A stretch of DNA of 64,000 nt, taken from assembly GCF_002007215.1 (NCBI RefSeq), contig NZ_MUHX01000005.1, positions 62,001 through 126,000 of the forward strand, given 5' to 3'. The notes under the pieces were generated by a model that saw only the letters and a program-made list of their open reading frames with translations, did not search any database and had not been told where the DNA came from. Below are positions 16,649 to 25,270 of this stretch, piece by piece. The stretch is from Pyramidobacter sp. C12-8. Lineage in GTDB: Bacteria > Synergistota > Synergistia > Synergistales > Dethiosulfovibrionaceae. Made by a program: the position numbers and the translations under genes. Numbering within the stretch: position 1 is the stretch's first letter; the number at the start of each line of letters is the position of its first letter.

Positions 16649-18370
16649 ATGTATGCATTGATTGCCGCCGTACCGATCTTGCTCACTATCGTCTTCATGG
16701 TCTTTCTGAACTGGTCCGCCAAACGGTCGCTGGTTATTTCATGGCTCGCGGCTTTTGCCGTCGCGTGCTCCGTCTGGGGCATGGGGATCGGAGAAGCCGC
16801 CGCCCGAACGGTCGCTGGCTTCCTGGCTTCTTTCGAAACAAGCGCCATCATTTTCGGGGCAATCCTGCTGATGAACGTGCTCAAGCAGTCGGGCGCCATG
16901 GCTTCCATCAACGGAATGTTCTCCGGCATCACCGAAGACGCGCGTCTTCAGGCTATCATCGTTGGCTACTGCTTCGCCGGATTTATCGAGGGAGCGGCGG
17001 GGTTCGGCACGCCGGCCGCCTTGGGCGCGCCAATTCTGATCAGCCTGGGGTTTCCTCCTCTCGCCGCGGCGGCGATCTGCCTCGTCTGCAACTCGACGCC
17101 TGTCAACCCCGGCCCCGTCGGCGTGCCGCTGCTCACGGCTTCCAAAGTCGTTGCGGACGCGGTAAAACATCTCGGCGGCGATCCCGAAAAATTCACGACG
17201 GTGCTGACGCGCTGGGTCTGCATCCCGAACATGATCGGCGGTCTGTTTATCATCATGGCCATCGTCTTCATGATGTGTAAGGTGTTCGGGAAGAACCGTT
17301 CGTTCAGGGACGCCGTCCCTGCCGTTCCGTTTTGCCTACTCACCGGCGTCGTCGTCGGCTCGATCTACATCGTCATGTCGTTCTTCGCCGCTCCCGAATT
17401 GATTTCCATGACGGCTTTCCTCGGCGGCATGATCGTGATGATGTTCTGCGCGAAAAAAGGCGTCTGCGTTCCCAAAAAGGTCTGGACCTTTGACGGCTAC
17501 AAAGAATGGGGTGAGTTCTCCTGGCAGTCCACCACAGTCGTCACATCCGTTAAGGACAAGGGCATGAAACCGCTTCTGGCCTGGGGGCCCTATATCGTCA
17601 TCGGCGTTATCCTGGTGCTGACGAGACTGAACGCTTTCGGCCTCAAAACCCTTTTTAACAATGATCCGTTCATCCTGCGCGTCGGGAATATCCTCGGCTT
17701 CGAGGAAATCGGCTGGAACTTCAAGTTCCTGTACAACCCCGGCATCATGCCCTTCGTCCTCGTCGCAATCCTGACGGTCCCGCTGCACCGCATGTCGCGG
17801 GAAGAGGCCAAAATCGCCGTCGCAGATTCCGTGAAAAACTGGTCCGGCGCGGCCACAGCCTTGCTGTTCGGCGTCGCCATGGTCAACCTGTACCGCTACA
17901 CGTCGAGCGCGCCAATCGGAGCAGCCATTGCCGGAGTCGCGGCGGACGCGGAGTTTACGTTCAAGAACAGCTCGATGCTCTACGTCATGGCCGACGCACT
18001 GGCGAAGCTCTTCCAGGGGACTTACTTCATTATCGCCCCGCTCATCGGCGTTCTCGGAGCGTTCATGTCGGGTTCCTGCACGGTGTCAAACACGCTGTTC
18101 GCTTCGTTGCAGTTCGAGACCGCGACCCTCGTCGGCTTGTCCCAGGTCCTCATCGTGGCGCTCCAGACCATGGGCGGCGGCATCGGCAACATGATCTGCG
18201 TCAACAACATCGTCGCAGTCTGCGCCACCACTGGCACGAACGGCAACGAAGGCAAGCTGATCCGCACGAACATCTTTCCCTGCCTGATCTATGCCGCCGT
18301 CGTCGCAACGGTCGTCGGGCTGCTACTGGCCGCCGGCGTCGATCCGATGCCGGAACTGCTGGCAAAATAA
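16649..18370 (+). CDS. lctP: L-lactate permease family transporter (LctP/LldP)
   Basis: A 573-residue integral membrane protein with about 13-14 hydrophobic segments, typical in length for LctP/GlcA proton symporters of lactate and glycolate. Signature segments are GFIEGAAGFGTPAALGAPIL near residue 110, CNSTPVNPGPVGVPLLTA and, near the C-terminus, GSCTVSNTLFASLQFETA. The start ATG lies behind GAAAGGAG. It is divergent from the TetR gene and the Grd-like operons, which suggests a 2-hydroxy or other short carboxylate could be the imported substrate of that locus; this is positional inference. It is followed by a 210-bp spacer and a strong terminator. Confidence 0.88.
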   Translation: MYALIAAVPILLTIVFMVFLNWSAKRSLVISWLAAFAVACSVWGMGIGEAAARTVAGFLASFETSAIIFGAILLMNVLKQSGAMASINGMFSGITEDARLQAIIVGYCFAGFIEGAAGFGTPAALGAPILISLGFPPLAAAAICLVCNSTPVNPGPVGVPLLTASKVVADAVKHLGGDPEKFTTVLTRWVCIPNMIGGLFIIMAIVFMMCKVFGKNRSFRDAVPAVPFCLLTGVVVGSIYIVMSFFAAPELISMTAFLGGMIVMMFCAKKGVCVPKKVWTFDGYKEWGEFSWQSTTVVTSVKDKGMKPLLAWGPYIVIGVILVLTRLNAFGLKTLFNNDPFILRVGNILGFEEIGWNFKFLYNPGIMPFVLVAILTVPLHRMSREEAKIAVADSVKNWSGAATALLFGVAMVNLYRYTSSAPIGAAIAGVAADAEFTFKNSSMLYVMADALAKLFQGTYFIIAPLIGVLGAFMSGSCTVSNTLFASLQFETATLVGLSQVLIVALQTMGGGIGNMICVNNIVAVCATTGTNGNEGKLIRTNIFPCLIYAAVVATVVGLLLAAGVDPMPELLAK

Positions 18371-18732
18371 CAAGCGCACGGAGCAGGGTTCAAACGGCGC
18401 TTTATACTATTTCTCAATTAAAACGCCGAACACAGAATCACTGCGGGGGAGATTCCCAAAGCGAGTTGCGCAGACCGCACAGCGGTCGAGATAGTCCTGA
18501 GCGACTGAACTTCCCTGCAGCACCTTGTAAACTATGTAGGCGTTTTTTATCGAGGGACAATATTAACGAAAAAACATGGAAAACGCGCCAAGCCGCGGGC
18601 AAAACGTTTTGCCCGCGGCTTGGCGCGTTTTTATCGAAAAAAGCGGACCGGGGGCGCTCCGAGGGGGTGAACGTCTCCCGGTCCTGATGAGGAGGTGGAA
18701 CCTGTTCCTCTGGACGGCTGATTTTATATGCG
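18371..18732. other. Gene-less spacer between convergent lctP and nrdG
   Basis: No gene seen. It contains a loose inverted repeat near 18395-18426 and the perfect palindromic terminator at 18580-18631. Confidence 0.6.
18580..18631. terminator. Bidirectional terminator, perfect 26-bp palindrome
   Basis: 18580-18605 and 18606-18631 are exact reverse complements (arm AAAACGCGCCAAGCCGCGGG and six further bases, centre AACG-TTTT), flanked by A and T runs, between lctP and the convergent nrdDG operon. Confidence 0.88.
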
Positions 18733-19260
18733 TCACATGGCTTGCCGCATGTACTCTTCGATGACGCAGGGGGCCTGCAGGGTCAGGCTTTTTTTCACGT
18801 CGAGGATGCGCTGATTGGACGAGCCGCGAAAACGCAGCGAGAGGTCGCGCTTGTCGCGCTCGAAGCGTCCGTCGACGAGCACGTCGATCTGCTCGAGCAG
18901 GGCCATGCGGTCCGCCCAGGCCGGATTCTTGCGGTCGGTCAGCTGCTCGAAGGTGAAGCCGGTGAAGGCCCACACGTTCAGTCCGCGCCGGCGCGCCGCG
19001 CGGGCCACTTCGGCCAGGGCGCGCGCCTGCAGGAACGGTTCGCCGCCGGAGAGCGTCAGCCCCTGCTGCAAATGCAGCGAATCGAGCTGGGCGATCAGAT
19101 CGGCCGAATCCATCTCGAAGCCGCCGAAGGGGTTGTGCGTGCAGGGATTGTGGCAGCCCGGGCAGTTGTGAAAGCATCCCTGCGCCCAGATCACCGCCCG
19201 CAGCCCCGGCCCGTCGACGATGCTGTCGCGGGTCATCGGACTGGCGAGGCGGATCTTCAT
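18733..19260 (-). CDS. nrdG: Anaerobic ribonucleotide reductase activating enzyme
   Basis: A 175-residue radical-SAM protein that uses S-adenosylmethionine and a 4Fe-4S cluster to make the glycyl radical on NrdD. The cluster motif is CFHNCPGC (C-x3-C-x2-C) near residues 29-36, preceded by DGPGLRAVIWAQG and followed by LTLSGGEPFLQ, which includes the SAM-contacting GGE. Its start ATG (19258-19260) overlaps the nrdD stop as ATGA, so the two genes are translationally coupled, the usual arrangement. Length is normal for NrdG. It acts in the cytoplasm under anoxic conditions. Confidence 0.95.
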   Translation of the reverse strand: MKIRLASPMTRDSIVDGPGLRAVIWAQGCFHNCPGCHNPCTHNPFGGFEMDSADLIAQLDSLHLQQGLTLSGGEPFLQARALAEVARAARRRGLNVWAFTGFTFEQLTDRKNPAWADRMALLEQIDVLVDGRFERDKRDLSLRFRGSSNQRILDVKKSLTLQAPCVIEEYMRQAM

Positions 19261-21641
19261 TTTCCGCCCGCCTCTTCCTCCGTTTGACACTGATTGTGCT
19301 TGACGCGGTCGCGGACCTCGGCGCGTTTGGCGTTGTTGAAGCGGTCCAGCGTTCCCACGAGGTAGCCCGTGATGCGGCGGATGCGCTCGAAGCCGACGGG
19401 GCCGTCGCTCTCATGCCGTCCGCAGTGAGGGCACACGTCGCCGGGGATGATGCCCGTGTAGCCGCAGACGGGATCGCGGTCGACGGGGTGATTGACGCTG
19501 CCGTAGCCGACTCCTGCCTCTTTCATGGCGCGCACGATGGCTTCGAAGGCTTCGGGATTGTTGGCTCCCAGACCGTCCAGTTCCACGTAGCTGATGTGGC
19601 CGCCGTTGGTCAGCGCGTGGTAGGGCGCTTCGCGGGCGATCTTGTCGAAGACGCCGATCTTGTAATAGACGGGCACGTGGAAGGAATTGGTGTAGTACTC
19701 GCGGTCGGTGATGCCGGGGATCGCGCCGAACTTTTTGGCGTCGAGGCGGGTGAAACGTCCCGACAATCCCTCCGCCGGCGTGGCGATGAGCGAGAAGTTC
19801 AGGTCGTACTGTTCCGAAGCCTGATCCATGCGCTCTCTCATGTGGCGGACGATCTTCAGCCCCAGCTCCTGAGACTCGGCGCTCTCGCCGTGATGCTTGC
19901 CCGTCAGGGCCACCAGGCACTCGGCCAGGCCGATAAAACCGACCGTCAGCGTGCCCTGGTGGATCACGTCGCGCAGTTCGTCCTCGTCGTTCATGCCGTC
20001 GGAACCTTTCCACACGCCCTGTCCCATCAGGAAGGGAAAGTTCTTGACGCGGCGGCGTCCCTGGATTTCCATGCGTTCCAGCAGCTGGTCGACGACCAGG
20101 TCGATCTTGCCGTCGAGATCTTTGAAGAAGGCGTCGAGATCGGTCGCGCCGCCCAGCGCCTGCCCGTGGACGATGCCCAGGCGGGGCAGATTGATGGTGG
20201 TGAACGACAGATTGCCGCGGCCGCTCACCGTCGATTCGCCGCAGCGGTTGCCGACCACCCGCGTGCGGCAGCCCATGTAGGTGGCTTCCGTGTCGGGGTC
20301 GCCGGGCTTGTAGTATTGGGCGTTGAAGGGCGCGTCGAGGAAGCTGAAATTTGGGAAAAGCCGCTTGGAAGTGACGCGGCACGAAAGCTGAAGCAGGTCG
20401 TAGTTGGGGTCGCCGGGATTGTAGTTGACGCCCTCCTTGACCTTGAAGATGAGGATCGGGAAGATCGGCGTCTCGCCGTTGCCCAGTCCCTTTTCGGTCG
20501 CCAGCAGCAGGTTGCGCGTGACCATGCGCCCTTCCTCGCTGACGTCGGTGCCGAAGTTGATGCTCGAGAAGGGGACCTGCGCGCCGGCGCGCGAATGCAT
20601 CGTGTTGAGGTTGTGGATGAAGGCTTCCATGGCCTGATAGGTGCGGTGGTCCGTTTCGGCGAGGGCTTCCTTGCGGGCGAAAGCCTGAAGTTTGCCCAGC
20701 TCCGCCTCGCCGGTTTTCAGCGACGCGGCCAAGATGTTCCGCTCGGCCTCGTCCCGTTCGGCGTCGTCCGTCAGGCTGATGGCACGCCCCGTTTCGGTTT
20801 CGGCGCGGGCTTCCGCCTCTTTGACGGCGGCCTTCGCGTCGAGGTCGCAAAGCAGTTCCAACGCCTTGGCGAGATTGCTCACGTACAGCTTGCGGAACGT
20901 CTTGCGCACGCCGTCGGCGATGCCGTAGTCGAAATACGGGATGCTCTGGCCGCCGTGCTGATCGTTCTGATTGCTCTGGATGGCGATGGCCGCCAGCGCC
21001 GCGTAGCTCATCACGTCCTGCGGCTCGCGCAGGAAACCGTGCCCCGTCGAGAAGCCGCCCTTGAACAGCTTGCGGATGTCGATCTGGCAGCAGGTCAGCG
21101 TGCCCATGTTGAGGAAGTCCATGTCGTGGATGTGGATGTCGCCCTCGTCGTGCGCCCTGGCGTGGGCGGGATGGATCACGTGCGTCTTGCAGAACTCGCG
21201 CGAGACGGCGCTGCCGTATTCCAGCATCGTGCCCATGGCCGTGTTGCCGTTGATGTTGGCGTTTTCGCGCTTCACGTCGGCGGTCTTGGCGTCGGCGAAG
21301 GTGATCTCCTCGATGGCCTTCATCAGGCGGGTGTGGGAGTCGCGCACGCGCGTGCGTTCGTTGCGGTAGGTGATGTAGGCCTCGCTGGTGCGGGCGTGCC
21401 CGTTTTCGATCAGCACCTTGACCACCATGTCCTGCACGTCCTCGACGCTGGGCGAGCCGGAGGCGTACTTTTCGTTGAGGCGGCGCACGACCTGCGACGT
21501 CAGCCCCTCGGCGATGCGGAAATCGGCGGCGGTTCCCTCTTTCTCCGCCACGGCGGAGGCGGCGAGAAAAATAGCGCGGGTGATGCGGTCTTCGTTGAAG
21601 GGCGCCAGACGGCCGTCCCTCTTCTTGATGGTCTCGATCAC
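19257..21641 (-). CDS. nrdD: Anaerobic (class III) ribonucleoside-triphosphate reductase
   Basis: A 794-residue glycyl-radical enzyme reducing ribonucleotides to deoxyribonucleotides without oxygen. An N-terminal ATP-cone (KRDGRLAPFNEDRITRAIFLAA) spans about the first 95 residues. The catalytic part has NINGNTAMGTMLEYGSA and DIHIHDMDFLNMGTLTCCQID. The C-terminus has the zinc site CGYTGIIPGDVCPHCGR and the radical loop RRITGYLVGTLDRFNNAK with the radical Gly. A charged insertion of roughly 50 residues (about 285-340) makes it longer than usual. The GTG at 21639-21641 is preferred as start because GGAAAGAGAGG precedes it; the open frame extends upstream without a better ribosome site. Confidence 0.93.
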   Translation of the reverse strand: MIETIKKRDGRLAPFNEDRITRAIFLAASAVAEKEGTAADFRIAEGLTSQVVRRLNEKYASGSPSVEDVQDMVVKVLIENGHARTSEAYITYRNERTRVRDSHTRLMKAIEEITFADAKTADVKRENANINGNTAMGTMLEYGSAVSREFCKTHVIHPAHARAHDEGDIHIHDMDFLNMGTLTCCQIDIRKLFKGGFSTGHGFLREPQDVMSYAALAAIAIQSNQNDQHGGQSIPYFDYGIADGVRKTFRKLYVSNLAKALELLCDLDAKAAVKEAEARAETETGRAISLTDDAERDEAERNILAASLKTGEAELGKLQAFARKEALAETDHRTYQAMEAFIHNLNTMHSRAGAQVPFSSINFGTDVSEEGRMVTRNLLLATEKGLGNGETPIFPILIFKVKEGVNYNPGDPNYDLLQLSCRVTSKRLFPNFSFLDAPFNAQYYKPGDPDTEATYMGCRTRVVGNRCGESTVSGRGNLSFTTINLPRLGIVHGQALGGATDLDAFFKDLDGKIDLVVDQLLERMEIQGRRRVKNFPFLMGQGVWKGSDGMNDEDELRDVIHQGTLTVGFIGLAECLVALTGKHHGESAESQELGLKIVRHMRERMDQASEQYDLNFSLIATPAEGLSGRFTRLDAKKFGAIPGITDREYYTNSFHVPVYYKIGVFDKIAREAPYHALTNGGHISYVELDGLGANNPEAFEAIVRAMKEAGVGYGSVNHPVDRDPVCGYTGIIPGDVCPHCGRHESDGPVGFERIRRITGYLVGTLDRFNNAKRAEVRDRVKHNQCQTEEEAGGK

Positions 21642-21776
21642 TTGAAAGGCCTCTCTTTCCAAGAGCGAAATGCGGCGCCCGCAGCGGGCGCGCGAAAAAC
21701 GGGACGAAGCGGACAGGCTTGCCCGGGATTTTTCGCTGCCATCATACACCATAAAAACGATCTCGTAAAGACAAAA

Positions 21777-21823
21777 ACGCTATATATATTGTAGATTTTA
21801 ACATTAAGACCCTAGATATGGAC
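21777..21823. promoter_or_regulatory. Candidate NrdR box pair upstream of nrdDG
   Basis: ACGCTATATATATTGTAG (21777-21794) resembles the NrdR consensus (ACACTATATATAGTGT-like). A weaker copy, ACCCTAGATATGGAC (21809-21823), lies with centres about 31 bp apart, the spacing known for tandem NrdR boxes. They are about 140-180 bp upstream of the nrdD start. Confidence 0.55.
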
Positions 21824-21857
21824 ATGAACGGCGGGACGCAACGTGCGAAACAGGCGG

Positions 21858-22160
21858 CTAACGGATCTCCGCCGTCTTTTTCTCAAGCGCTTCGTTGCGA
21901 AAGTAGAGCAACGTGTCGATCGAAACCATCGTCACGTTCACGACGTAAAGCGCGACCACGCTCCAGTGCGTGGCGCCGTCCAGCAGGCATTTGCCGATTC
22001 CGGCCAGATAGCCGACGATGATGACGACGAGAAAAAGCAGACTTTTGCCCCTGCTGCTGCGCGAGGTCCACGACTTGTAGATGGAGATGGGCCAGGCGGC
22101 GCCGAAGCAGATCAGCATGGTGATCTCGAGAAGCGATTTCAAAAACATGATTTCAGTCAT
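21858..22160 (-). CDS. Small three-helix membrane protein of unknown function
   Basis: A 100-residue hydrophobic protein with about three membrane segments (residues 12-28, 42-60, 68-86) and a short charged tail ending EALEKKTAEIR. LICFGAAWPISIYKSW and GYLAGIGKCLL vaguely recall PQ-loop-like helices, but no family can be named with confidence. Its ATG (22158-22160) lies inside the end of the CoA-transferase gene (8-bp overlap), with GAAAGGG as ribosome site, so it is translationally coupled and part of the cobalamin-riboswitch-controlled unit. That link suggests a role related to acid or CoA metabolism, which is only inference. Confidence 0.65.
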   Translation of the reverse strand: MTEIMFLKSLLEITMLICFGAAWPISIYKSWTSRSSRGKSLLFLVVIIVGYLAGIGKCLLDGATHWSVVALYVVNVTMVSIDTLLYFRNEALEKKTAEIR

Positions 22161-23658
22161 TCCCTTTCTCTGATTCGTTTTCTTCGGGGCGATAATCCTG
22201 CGTCCAGCGCTGCGGATCTTCCGGCGCGAAGCCGTGACGGAAGCCGGGGCGCGCGAAGCTGCGCTCGACGAACGCTTGCAGCGCCGGGCGGAATTTGGGA
22301 TGCGCGCAGTTTTCGATCAGCGCGCGGGCGCGCTCGTAGGCCGTGAGCCCGCGCAGATCGGCGCAGCCCTGTTCGGTGATGATCACGTGAGGGTCGTGTT
22401 CCGTGTGGTCCACGTGCGCCACATGCGGGACGATGCAGGAGATCGTTCCGTTCTTCGCCGTCGACGGCGTGGTGAACACCGAGAGCGCGGCGTTGCGCGC
22501 GAAGTCTCCCGAGCCGCCGAGGCCGTTGACGATCTGGCAGCCGCCGATGTGCGTGGAGTTGACGTTGCCCTCGAGGTCGACTTCCAGCGCCGTGTTCACG
22601 GCGATGACGCCGAGGCGGCGGATCACTTCCGGCGAGTTGCTGATCTCCACGGGGCGCAGGATGATCTTGTACTTGTACATTTCCAGACTTTTGTAAAAGG
22701 CGTCGATGCGCTCGGGCGAGATGGTCAGCGCCGTCCCCGAGGCGAACGAGACGCGTTCCGTCTCGATCAGGTCGAGCACGGAGTCCTGCAGTACTTCCGA
22801 ATAGATGGAAAGGTTGCGGAATTTGGACTTCTGTAGCCCGCCCAGCACGGCGTTGGCCATGTTGCCGACGCCGGACTGGATCGGCGGCAGCTTGCGCGGC
22901 AGCCGGCCGCAGGCCACTTCGTTCTCGAGGAAAGCGACCAGGTAATCGGCCATGATCTGCGATCTCGCATCGGTCTGCGCCAGATGGCGCGTCGAGTCGG
23001 GGATGTCGGTGACGACCACGGCGGCGATCTTGTCGGGGCGGCAGCGGATGTAGGGCATGCCGACGCGGTTGTTGGGGCGCACGATCGGGATCGGTTCGGT
23101 CTCCTTCATGCGGCGCGGGCTGTACACGTCGTGCATGCCTTCCAGCTTGACGGGCTGGGCCGTGTTGACCTCGACGATCACCTTCTCGGCGTATTCCGCC
23201 AGCACGTTGGAACAGCCTACCGACGTGCTGGGGATGATGTTGCCCTCGTCGTCGATGCCGATCGCTTCGATGATGGCCACGTCGATTGTGCCGAAGTAGC
23301 CGTTTTTGATCCAGAAGGGCACCTGGCTGAGGTGCATGTCCACGTAGGCGAGGCGGTCGTCGTTGGCCAGCTCGCGCACGCTCTGGTTGGTCTGGTAGGG
23401 ATAGCGCCGTTCGAGCACGCCGGCGCGCGCCAGCCGCCCGTCGAGCTCGTCGCCGACGGAAGCGCCGGTGATCAGCTTGATGCGGATCTTCTCGCCGCGT
23501 TCGGCCCGGCGGGCCAGCGCCATGGGAACGGCCTTGGGATACCCGGCCATGGTGAAGCCGCTCGTGCCGACGGTCATGCCGTCCTTGATCAGCTCGGCGG
23601 CCTGCGCCGCCGACATGGTCTTGCTCTCTGCCTCGCGATTGCTGATGCGGTTGTACAC
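22153..23658 (-). CDS. Acetyl-CoA hydrolase/transferase family CoA-transferase (succinyl-CoA/propionyl-CoA type)
   Basis: A 501-residue cytoplasmic CoA-transferase of the Cat1/AarC/ScpC group. Family blocks: AAELIKDGMTVGTSGFTMAGYPKAVP at the N-terminus, SGVGNMANAVLGGL, NGLGGSGDFARNA and the C-terminal ITEQGCADLRGLTAYERA. Such enzymes move CoA between succinate, acetate and propionate. With the methylmalonyl-CoA mutase genes next door, a propionyl-CoA:succinate or succinyl-CoA:acetate CoA-transferase is most likely. The GTG at 23656-23658 behind AGGAAGG is preferred; the open frame reaches up into the riboswitch, which cannot be coding. It is controlled by the cobalamin riboswitch and terminator upstream. 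Confidence 0.88.
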   Translation of the reverse strand: MYNRISNREAESKTMSAAQAAELIKDGMTVGTSGFTMAGYPKAVPMALARRAERGEKIRIKLITGASVGDELDGRLARAGVLERRYPYQTNQSVRELANDDRLAYVDMHLSQVPFWIKNGYFGTIDVAIIEAIGIDDEGNIIPSTSVGCSNVLAEYAEKVIVEVNTAQPVKLEGMHDVYSPRRMKETEPIPIVRPNNRVGMPYIRCRPDKIAAVVVTDIPDSTRHLAQTDARSQIMADYLVAFLENEVACGRLPRKLPPIQSGVGNMANAVLGGLQKSKFRNLSIYSEVLQDSVLDLIETERVSFASGTALTISPERIDAFYKSLEMYKYKIILRPVEISNSPEVIRRLGVIAVNTALEVDLEGNVNSTHIGGCQIVNGLGGSGDFARNAALSVFTTPSTAKNGTISCIVPHVAHVDHTEHDPHVIITEQGCADLRGLTAYERARALIENCAHPKFRPALQAFVERSFARPGFRHGFAPEDPQRWTQDYRPEENESEKGND

Positions 23659-23696
23659 GTTTTTTCCTTCCTTTCGGCGCGGCGCCGTCCCATGCG

Positions 23697-23731
23697 AAAA
23701 AAAATTCTTCCGGCATCTCATGCCGAAAGAA
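23697..23731 (-). terminator. Riboswitch-linked intrinsic terminator before the CoA-transferase gene
   Basis: On the minus strand a 12-bp stem (TTCTTTCGGCAT with ATGCCGGAAGAA, one T-G pair, loop GAG) is followed by eight T. It lies between the cobalamin aptamer and the start codon, the expected expression platform for cobalamin-induced termination. Confidence 0.8.
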
Positions 23732-23818
23732 CGTCCGCTGCCGGGGCCTCGATCAGAAAGAAAGGTCTGAAGCAGCACACACGTTCCGTCGCTCGCGAAA
23801 ACTTTTTTGTGCTCAGCG

Positions 23819-23980
23819 CGGCAAGTCTTCTGGCTCAAGCCCATGGAGCCTTCTCCGCCTTCCCATGAGCGCGAAGCTCACAGTGGCGCGTGGAGAAGCG
23901 GGGGCTTTTACAGCGGCGGGACCGCTCGGGATTCTCACCCGATTCCTTTTTGATCGAGGCGCAACGCCTCGAACCGTGCT
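23819..23980 (-). ncRNA. Cobalamin riboswitch upstream of the CoA-transferase gene
   Basis: Read on the minus strand the region contains the conserved cobalamin-aptamer parts in order: GAATCGGGTGAGAATCCC, GCGGTCCCGCCGCTGTAA, GCCACTGTGAG, GGGAAGGCGGAG and the B12-box-like GAGCCAGAAGACTTGCC. It binds adenosylcobalamin-type ligands and represses when they are abundant. Notably the regulated protein does not itself use B12 but works with the B12-dependent mutase. Confidence 0.92.
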
Positions 23981-24017
23981 GATTATTCGATTGGGTTTCT
24001 GAGACAGATTATAGCAG

Positions 24018-24066
24018 AAAAAATGGAAGCGGGAAAAAAGAACGTTTTCCCCGCTTCCATTTTTTT
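24018..24066 (-). terminator. Terminator after meaB
   Basis: AAAAAATGGAAGCGGGAAAA pairs with its near-complement at 24046-24066 (one bulged C), T-rich on both ends. It closes the mutA-mutB-meaB operon just upstream of the second riboswitch unit. Confidence 0.85.
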
Positions 24067-24107
24067 GTTCGGGAAAGAACGGTGTCTGATGAACGGCGGA
24101 GCGAGGA

Positions 24108-25238
24108 TTACCGTCCGCCCTGGAACAGCTCGCGCTCCATCACGTCGATGATCTCTTGGGCGGCTTGCGTGGGCGGCAATTTGCCCGCGGTGACCTCCTC
24201 CTCGATGCGCGCCTTGGCGGCGGCGATGGCCTGGTTGGCGCCGATGAGGTTTTCCAGATGTTCTTGCGCCATGTCGTTGACCCATTTGAGCACTTGTTCT
24301 TTGCGCCGTTTTTCGAAGACGCCGTTGCCGCGCACGGTCCTGAAGAACTCCTCGACCACGCCCCACATCTCGGGGATTCCCTCGCCCGTCAGCGACGAAC
24401 AGGTGTAGGCTCGGCTGACCCAGCCTTCCGTGGCGGGACGCAGGTAGTGGAGCATCATGTCGAAGTCGGCGCGCGCCGACAGCGCTTTGACTTTGTTGTC
24501 GCCGTCGGCCTTGTTGACGAGGATCGAGTCGGCGATCTCCATGATGCCCTTCTTGATGCCCTGCAGGTCGTCGCCCGCGCCGGTGAGCGCCACCATGAGG
24601 AAGTAATCCACCATGTTGCGCACGGTCGTTTCGCTCTGGCCGACGCCGACGGTCTCGACGAGGACCACGTCGTAGCCCGCGGCCTCGACGAGCAGCAGCG
24701 TCTCGCGGCTCTTGCGCGTGACGCCGCCGAGCGTGCCGCCCGAAGGGGAGGGACGCACGAAAGCGTTGGAGTGGCGCGACAGCTTTTCCATGCGCGTCTT
24801 GTCGCCGAGGACGCTGCCCTTGGTGACGGTGCTGCTGGGGTCGACGGCGAGCACGGCGACGCGGTGCCCGTGATCGCACAGCCACGAGCCGAGCGCTTCG
24901 ATGAAGGTGCTTTTGCCGGCGCCGGGCACGCCGGTGATGCCGACGCGCATGGATCTGCCCGTGTGGGGCAGCAGCTTTTGGATCAGTTCCTGCGCCGTGG
25001 CGAAGTGTTTCGGAGCGTTGCTTTCGATCAGCGTGATGGCCCGCGACAGGATCGCGCGGTCGCCGTTCAGGATGCCCCGCGCGTATTCGTCGACGGAGAG
25101 ATTGCGCCTCACGGGCTGGACGTTGGCGGCCGTGGGACCGCCGGTGTCGTCCACGCCCTTCGTCACGAAACAGGCGAATTCGCTGCCGGCGTTTTGCGGC
25201 TGCCAGTCGGGCTGGTACGTGTTGTTTTCGATGCTCAT
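24108..25238 (-). CDS. meaB: Methylmalonyl-CoA mutase-associated GTPase MeaB
   Basis: A 376-residue G3E-family GTPase that gates cofactor loading and protects methylmalonyl-CoA mutase from inactivation. The P-loop is GITGVPGAGKST near residue 98-109; VLAVDPSSTVTKGSVLGDKTRM, VETVGVGQSE and LVNKADGDN provide the Mg2+ and guanine-binding motifs, and a C-terminal dimerisation arm follows. The N-terminal 35 residues before the family core are extra. It is last in mutA-mutB-meaB, 32 bp after mutB; the start ATG follows AAAAGGAG. Presence beside the mutase supports the chaperone assignment rather than the related ArgK label. Confidence 0.94.
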   Translation of the reverse strand: MSIENNTYQPDWQPQNAGSEFACFVTKGVDDTGGPTAANVQPVRRNLSVDEYARGILNGDRAILSRAITLIESNAPKHFATAQELIQKLLPHTGRSMRVGITGVPGAGKSTFIEALGSWLCDHGHRVAVLAVDPSSTVTKGSVLGDKTRMEKLSRHSNAFVRPSPSGGTLGGVTRKSRETLLLVEAAGYDVVLVETVGVGQSETTVRNMVDYFLMVALTGAGDDLQGIKKGIMEIADSILVNKADGDNKVKALSARADFDMMLHYLRPATEGWVSRAYTCSSLTGEGIPEMWGVVEEFFRTVRGNGVFEKRRKEQVLKWVNDMAQEHLENLIGANQAIAAAKARIEEEVTAGKLPPTQAAQEIIDVMERELFQGGR

Positions 25239-25270
25239 CGGTTTTTTCTCCTTTTCGGGGGAGGAGGCTT

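Noticed and set aside
19284-21794. Plus-strand open frame of 836 codons opposite nrdD
   Set aside because: Antisense shadow; nrdD has all catalytic motifs on the minus strand.
23659-23844. N-terminal extension of the CoA-transferase into the upstream region
   Set aside because: The extension would be translated from the riboswitch and its terminator, has no similarity to the family, and a GTG with ribosome site lies at 23658.
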